The notes beneath the pieces are model-generated. The model saw only the letters and a program-made list of their open reading frames with translations, was not told the DNA's origin and ran no database searches. A stretch of 15,177 nt of DNA from Methanobacteriota archaeon (GTDB lineage: Archaea > Thermoplasmatota > Thermoplasmata > RBG-16-68-12 > EA-27), in assembly GCA_016207545.1 (NCBI GenBank), contig JACQPO010000008.1:1-15177 (forward strand), read 5' to 3'. Position numbers and translations under genes: made by a program. This document shows positions 12,553 through 15,177 of this stretch, in pieces; position 1 is the stretch's first letter; every line of letters begins with the position of its first letter.

Positions 12553-12687
12553 TCACGACGTCACGTCGTGGCGCGGAGGGCGCCACGGCTTCGCGGGGAT
12601 GACGACGACGAGGTTCAGGTCCGTCGGCTGCGTCCGCCATCGCGCGCACGAGCCGTCCTCGTGAATCCGAATCAGCCGAACCCGCAC
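12553..12687 (-). CDS. Possible small protein (44 aa) or structured small RNA
   Basis: A 45-codon frame starts at GTG 12687 with a strong ribosome site, GAGGAGG (12695-12701), seven bases upstream. The product reads MRVRLIRIHEDGSCARW, then TQPTDLNLVVVIPAKPW, and ends HDVTS. It has a plausible beta-strand pattern and no recognised family. A TACGTTCAAATAG element (12760-12772) lies upstream and a hairpin/oligo-T terminator downstream, so a short transcript of roughly 240 bases is likely whether or not it is translated. Two overlapping inverted repeats lie in its 3' end. GC-rich chance ORFs are common here. The ribosome site and the flanking promoter and terminator are the reasons for listing it. 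Confidence 0.4.
   Translation of the reverse strand: MRVRLIRIHEDGSCARWRTQPTDLNLVVVIPAKPWRPPRHDVTS
12554..12587. repeat. Two overlapping inverted repeats
   Basis: CACGACG-TCA-CGTCGTG at 12554-12570 has 7-base arms and a 3-base loop. CGTGGCGC-GGAGG-GCGCCACG at 12567-12587 has 8-base arms and a 5-base loop. They share four bases (12567-12570), so both hairpins cannot form fully at once. On the minus-strand RNA the second loop reads CCUCC, complementary to the GGAGG ribosome site of the ORF that contains it. Confidence 0.55.
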
Positions 12688-12833
12688 GTGCGTCCCTCCT
12701 CGGCCACTCGGCGGAAATGGCGTCTGAGGGCTTGGGAAGTTTGGTACGCCGTTGTATTCCTATTTGAACGTACCTGCGGCGGGCGGACGCGAAACGCACA
12801 TAACCCCCCGCGCGGCTCTCTCCCGGGGGTTTT
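12688..12833. promoter_or_regulatory. Divergent promoter region between the small unit and xdhC
   Basis: The region holds the minus-strand box TACGTTCAAATAG (12760-12772, identical to the one at 9786-9798) and the ribosome site of the small ORF. The plus-strand ACATAA box (12798-12803) lies 31-36 bases before the xdhC GTG, with no Shine-Dalgarno motif, so xdhC is probably leaderless. I see no further gene in it. Confidence 0.5.
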
Positions 12834-13667
12834 GTGCGGGTCTCCGAGTTCGCGTCTAAGGTGTCGGAGCTCGCGGCGCGGCGGGAGCCTTTCGCCGTCG
12901 CGACGGTCACAAAGACGGAAGGGTCCACCCTGGCAAAGGTTGGCTTCAAGATCCTCATCTCCCACGACGGGCATGTCGTCGGCGGCACCCTCGGCGGCGG
13001 CTGCCCGGAGGGGCCCATCGTCGAGATGGCGCGTCGCGGGATGCGCGACGGCACGCCGCAGACCGTCCGCGTGCACCTCGTGGATGCGGGGCAAGCGGTC
13101 GCGGGGACTTTGGTCAATCCCAGACCCGGTGAGATCTATGTGGAAACGAACTGCGGCGGCACGCTGGAGGTGTACATCGAGCCCATGATGCCAAGCGAGC
13201 GGCTCGTCCTGATCGCGCAGGGCGGGAAGGACGACATCGAGGAGGAACTCGTCCTCATGGGAAAGCAACTCGGCTTCGAGGTCGTCGTCGTGGACCCCGT
13301 GCCCGTGCTGCGCGAGGAGCCCCACCTGCTCCTCAAGTCCGCGGAGATCGATCCGCAGACCTTCCCCCTGGGCGGGCGGGACTACGTCGTCGTGCTCACG
13401 AAAGGGGAGCGGGACGTCTCGATCCTCCAGGCCCTGTCGAAGACGAACGCAAAATTCGTGGGACTCCTCGCGAGCCGGCATCGGCTTCGGAAGAACCTCG
13501 AGGAACTCCGCGCCCTCGGGGTGCCGGAGGAGTTCGTCGCATCCCTCCACGCCCCCATCGGCCTCGACATCGGGGCCACGACCCCCGCAGAGCTCGCCCT
13601 CTCGATCCTCGCCGACGTCGTCGCGACGAAGTACGGGAAGGACATCCCCCACAAGCCCGCCCCATAG
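12834..13667 (+). CDS. XdhC/CoxI-family molybdenum hydroxylase maturation factor
   Basis: XdhC-type proteins bind the molybdenum cofactor, help add the terminal sulfur ligand, and insert it into xanthine or CO dehydrogenases. This 277-residue protein has both family domains. The N-terminal XdhC_CoxI part has PFAVATVTKTEGST (19-32), VVGGTLGGGCPEG with C57, and VETNCGGTLEVYIEP with C107. The C-terminal Rossmann-like XdhC part runs from about 125 and ends IGLDIGATTPAELALSILAD. The usual GxGH of the Rossmann loop is replaced by LIAQGGKDDIEEEL, a divergence seen by eye. The GTG at 12834 follows an ACATAA box by 31-36 bases. The MocA-XdhC fusion follows 51 bases downstream on the same strand. A specific symbol (coxI or xdhC) is not justified without the target enzyme. 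Confidence 0.9.
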   Translation: MRVSEFASKVSELAARREPFAVATVTKTEGSTLAKVGFKILISHDGHVVGGTLGGGCPEGPIVEMARRGMRDGTPQTVRVHLVDAGQAVAGTLVNPRPGEIYVETNCGGTLEVYIEPMMPSERLVLIAQGGKDDIEEELVLMGKQLGFEVVVVDPVPVLREEPHLLLKSAEIDPQTFPLGGRDYVVVLTKGERDVSILQALSKTNAKFVGLLASRHRLRKNLEELRALGVPEEFVASLHAPIGLDIGATTPAELALSILADVVATKYGKDIPHKPAP

Positions 13668-13675
13668 GGCGCAAC

Positions 13676-13683
13676 GATTAAGC
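13676..13683 (+). promoter_or_regulatory. Promoter box of the MocA-XdhC fusion gene
   Basis: GATTAAGC lies 36-43 bases before the GTG at 13719. GGGGGAGG (13705-13712) lies six bases before the GTG, so a short leader with a ribosome site is likely. The fusion could also be read through from xdhC. Confidence 0.45.
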
Positions 13684-13718
13684 GCCGGGACCGACTAGGG
13701 AACGGGGGGAGGCGCCCC

Positions 13719-15177
13719 GTGATTACGGCGGTGGTACTGGCCGCAGGGACTTCCTCGAGGATGGCGGCACCGAAACCGTTGCTCCGCCTCGCGGGCGAGC
13801 CCATGCTTGCGCGGGTCCTCTCCTCGGTCCGCGGCTCCCGGGTCGGCCAGGTCGTCGTCGTGCTCGGCGCCGAGAGGGACCGGGTCCGCCGAGAGGTGCC
13901 CCTCGACGGGGCCACCGTGGTCGACAACCCGGAATACGCGGCGGGGATGAGCACCTCGATCCGCGCGGGGCTACGGGCTGCACACCAGGGCGCGGACGCG
14001 TTCGTAATCGTCCTGGCGGACCAACCCTTCGTGTCCCCTGCCACGATTAATGCGCTCATCGACGCCCGCGCGGAAACGGGCGCGAGAATCCTCATCCCCA
14101 CGTTCAGAGGGACGCGCGGGAACCCCGTCCTCGTGGATGGGTCCCTCGCGGACGAGGTCGCCGCGATCACGGGAGATCAGGGGTGCCGCGCGATTTTCGG
14201 GCATCACCCGAACGAGATCCGCGAAGTGCCCGTGGACGACCCGGGCGTGCTCATCGACTTTGACACGAAGGAACAAGTTGTGCGGGCGGAGGAAACGCTC
14301 GCCCGGGGGGCGCCCCTCGAGTCGCTCGTGCGCGAGTCGGTCTCGACGGTCCCGAAACACGCCCACGGACCGAGCCGCCCCGAGGGACTCCCGGGGAGGG
14401 ACGTCCTCGCCCTCGCCCAGGAGCTCCGGTCCCGGAACGAGCCCTTCGCCCTTGCAACCGTGGTGCGCGCCGTGCGGCCGACCTCGGGGAAGCCCGGGTA
14501 CAAGGCAATCGTCCTGCCGAACCGCGACGTCGTGGGGTGGGTTGGCGGGAGCTGCGCGCACGCTGCCTTGCACGCGGAGTCCCTGGCGGCGATGCGGGAT
14601 GGCCGACCGCGGCTCCTGCGTCTGAGCCGGGAGGCGAGCCTTTTGCCCGCGGGAGAAGGGGTTGTGGATTACGTGATGGAGTGCCACAGCGGTGGTGCAA
14701 TGGACATCTACATCGAGCCGCATCTGCCAAAACCTCGCCTGTTGATCGTGGGCGATTCGCCGATCGCGGAGGCGTTGAGCGCCCTCGGGAGGATCTTGGA
14801 CTACCGCGTAACGGTCGTGGCGCCCGGAGCGACCCCGGACGGTTTCCCGGACGCGGAGGAGGTGTTGACTGACCTCGAGGGGCTCGCGGACCTTGCAGCG
14901 GACGCGTACATCGTCGTCGCAACGATGGGGAAGTACGACGAGAGCGCGCTGCGGGCAGCCGCCTCTACCCGCCCCGCATACGTAGGGTTCGTCGCGAGCC
15001 GCCGTCGGGCGGGCGTCGTCCTCCAGACCCTTCGTCGGGAGGGAATCCTCCCGGAGGCGCTCGACCGCGTGCGCAACCCCGCGGGCCTCGACCTTTCTGC
15101 ACAGACCCCGGGGGAAATCGCGCTGAGCATCCTGGCGGAGATTACGAAAGCGCGACGGAGCGTTTCGACGTCCGAGA
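13719..15177 (+). CDS. MocA-like nucleotidyltransferase fused to XdhC/CoxF-like domains (open at right edge)
   Basis: The frame is open from GTG 13719 to the window end, 486 codons. Residues 1 to about 195 are a MocA-type cofactor nucleotidyltransferase: AVVLAAGTSSRMAAPKP (nucleotide loop), NPEYAAGMSTSIRAG (70-84), VLADQPF (metal-binding D101), TRGNPVLV, GDQGCRAIF and LIDFDT. LAAG rather than LAGG favours MocA (CTP) over MobA (GTP). From about 228 a second module begins: EPFALATVVRAVRPTSG, VVGWVGGSCAH, ECHSGGAMDIYIEPHLPKPR, then a Rossmann-like part (LLIVGDSPIAEALSALG) ending TPGEIALSILAEITK. This is closest to the CoxF type of XdhC proteins. One polypeptide could thus attach the cytidine nucleotide to molybdopterin and hand it over for sulfuration and insertion. 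The GTG has GGGGGAGG six bases upstream. The stop lies outside the window. Confidence 0.92.
   Translation, partial: MITAVVLAAGTSSRMAAPKPLLRLAGEPMLARVLSSVRGSRVGQVVVVLGAERDRVRREVPLDGATVVDNPEYAAGMSTSIRAGLRAAHQGADAFVIVLADQPFVSPATINALIDARAETGARILIPTFRGTRGNPVLVDGSLADEVAAITGDQGCRAIFGHHPNEIREVPVDDPGVLIDFDTKEQVVRAEETLARGAPLESLVRESVSTVPKHAHGPSRPEGLPGRDVLALAQELRSRNEPFALATVVRAVRPTSGKPGYKAIVLPNRDVVGWVGGSCAHAALHAESLAAMRDGRPRLLRLSREASLLPAGEGVVDYVMECHSGGAMDIYIEPHLPKPRLLIVGDSPIAEALSALGRILDYRVTVVAPGATPDGFPDAEEVLTDLEGLADLAADAYIVVATMGKYDESALRAAASTRPAYVGFVASRRRAGVVLQTLRREGILPEALDRVRNPAGLDLSAQTPGEIALSILAEITKARRSVSTSE

Noticed and set aside
12176..13117. A 313-codon minus-strand frame across the xdhC start and the small unit
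   Set aside because: It crosses a terminator, two promoters and xdhC, and translates to Arg/Pro/Ala low complexity. The 77-aa Arg-tailed gene and the 44-codon ORF lie in other frames and have better start signals.
1..15177. CRISPR arrays, insertion sequences, phage genes, toxin-antitoxin pairs
   Set aside because: I found no spaced direct repeats, transposase or integrase motifs, terminal inverted repeats, or paired toxin-antitoxin-like ORFs by reading both strands.

Overview
The window is a very GC-rich, gene-dense stretch of what looks like an archaeal chromosome. Many genes have an AT-rich TATA-like box (CTTAAG, CTTATC, CATAAG, TTCAAATAG and similar) centred about 25-34 bases before the start codon and no Shine-Dalgarno motif, as expected for leaderless archaeal mRNAs. 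A second set has a clear GGGGGAG-type ribosome site and a box somewhat further upstream. A high-GC Thermoplasmatota-type lineage is my guess, but nothing here fixes the taxonomy.

Region 1-3460 holds the cut N-terminus of an amidohydrolase, a small unknown gene, endonuclease IV (nfo), a protein with the complete Cys-Asp-Cys active-site pattern of organomercurial lyase (MerB-like), a peroxiredoxin-like protein with a Cys-x-Cys site, a DCC-family thiol protein and a 55-residue two-helix membrane protein. Region 3466-6320 holds a 404-residue helical protein of unknown function, divergent from an NADPH-type thioredoxin reductase (trxB), followed by a bactofilin-like beta-helix protein. The lyase-like, peroxiredoxin-like, DCC and TrxB genes give the left half a thiol and redox flavour.

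Region 6321-9760 is all on the minus strand: an MDR dehydrogenase that kept only its structural zinc site, a VOC (glyoxalase-fold) protein closely coupled to a nicotinamidase-like hydrolase, and an MFS transporter resembling the NiaP niacin transporters. Transporter plus hydrolase suggests niacin or nicotinamide salvage. Region 9847-11186 carries small proteins: a GOLD-like beta-sandwich, a membrane-anchored DM13 domain protein, a zinc ribbon and a helical unknown.

The right end (11188 to the edge) is a molybdenum-cofactor block: moaA, an Arg-tailed small protein, a possible 44-codon gene or small RNA with its own promoter and terminator, an XdhC/CoxI-like maturation factor, and an open-ended fusion of a MocA-type nucleotidyltransferase to a second XdhC/CoxF-like module. 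Together they predict a molybdenum hydroxylase (aerobic CO dehydrogenase or xanthine dehydrogenase type) just past the right edge.

Four convergent gene pairs have stop codons 0-3 bases apart. I see no tRNA, rRNA, CRISPR array, insertion sequence or phage gene. I did not find a clearly new multi-gene system. The most unusual items are the MocA-XdhC fusion with tandem XdhC paralogues, the mercury-lyase-like gene without mer partners, and the small structured transcription unit at 12493-12772.
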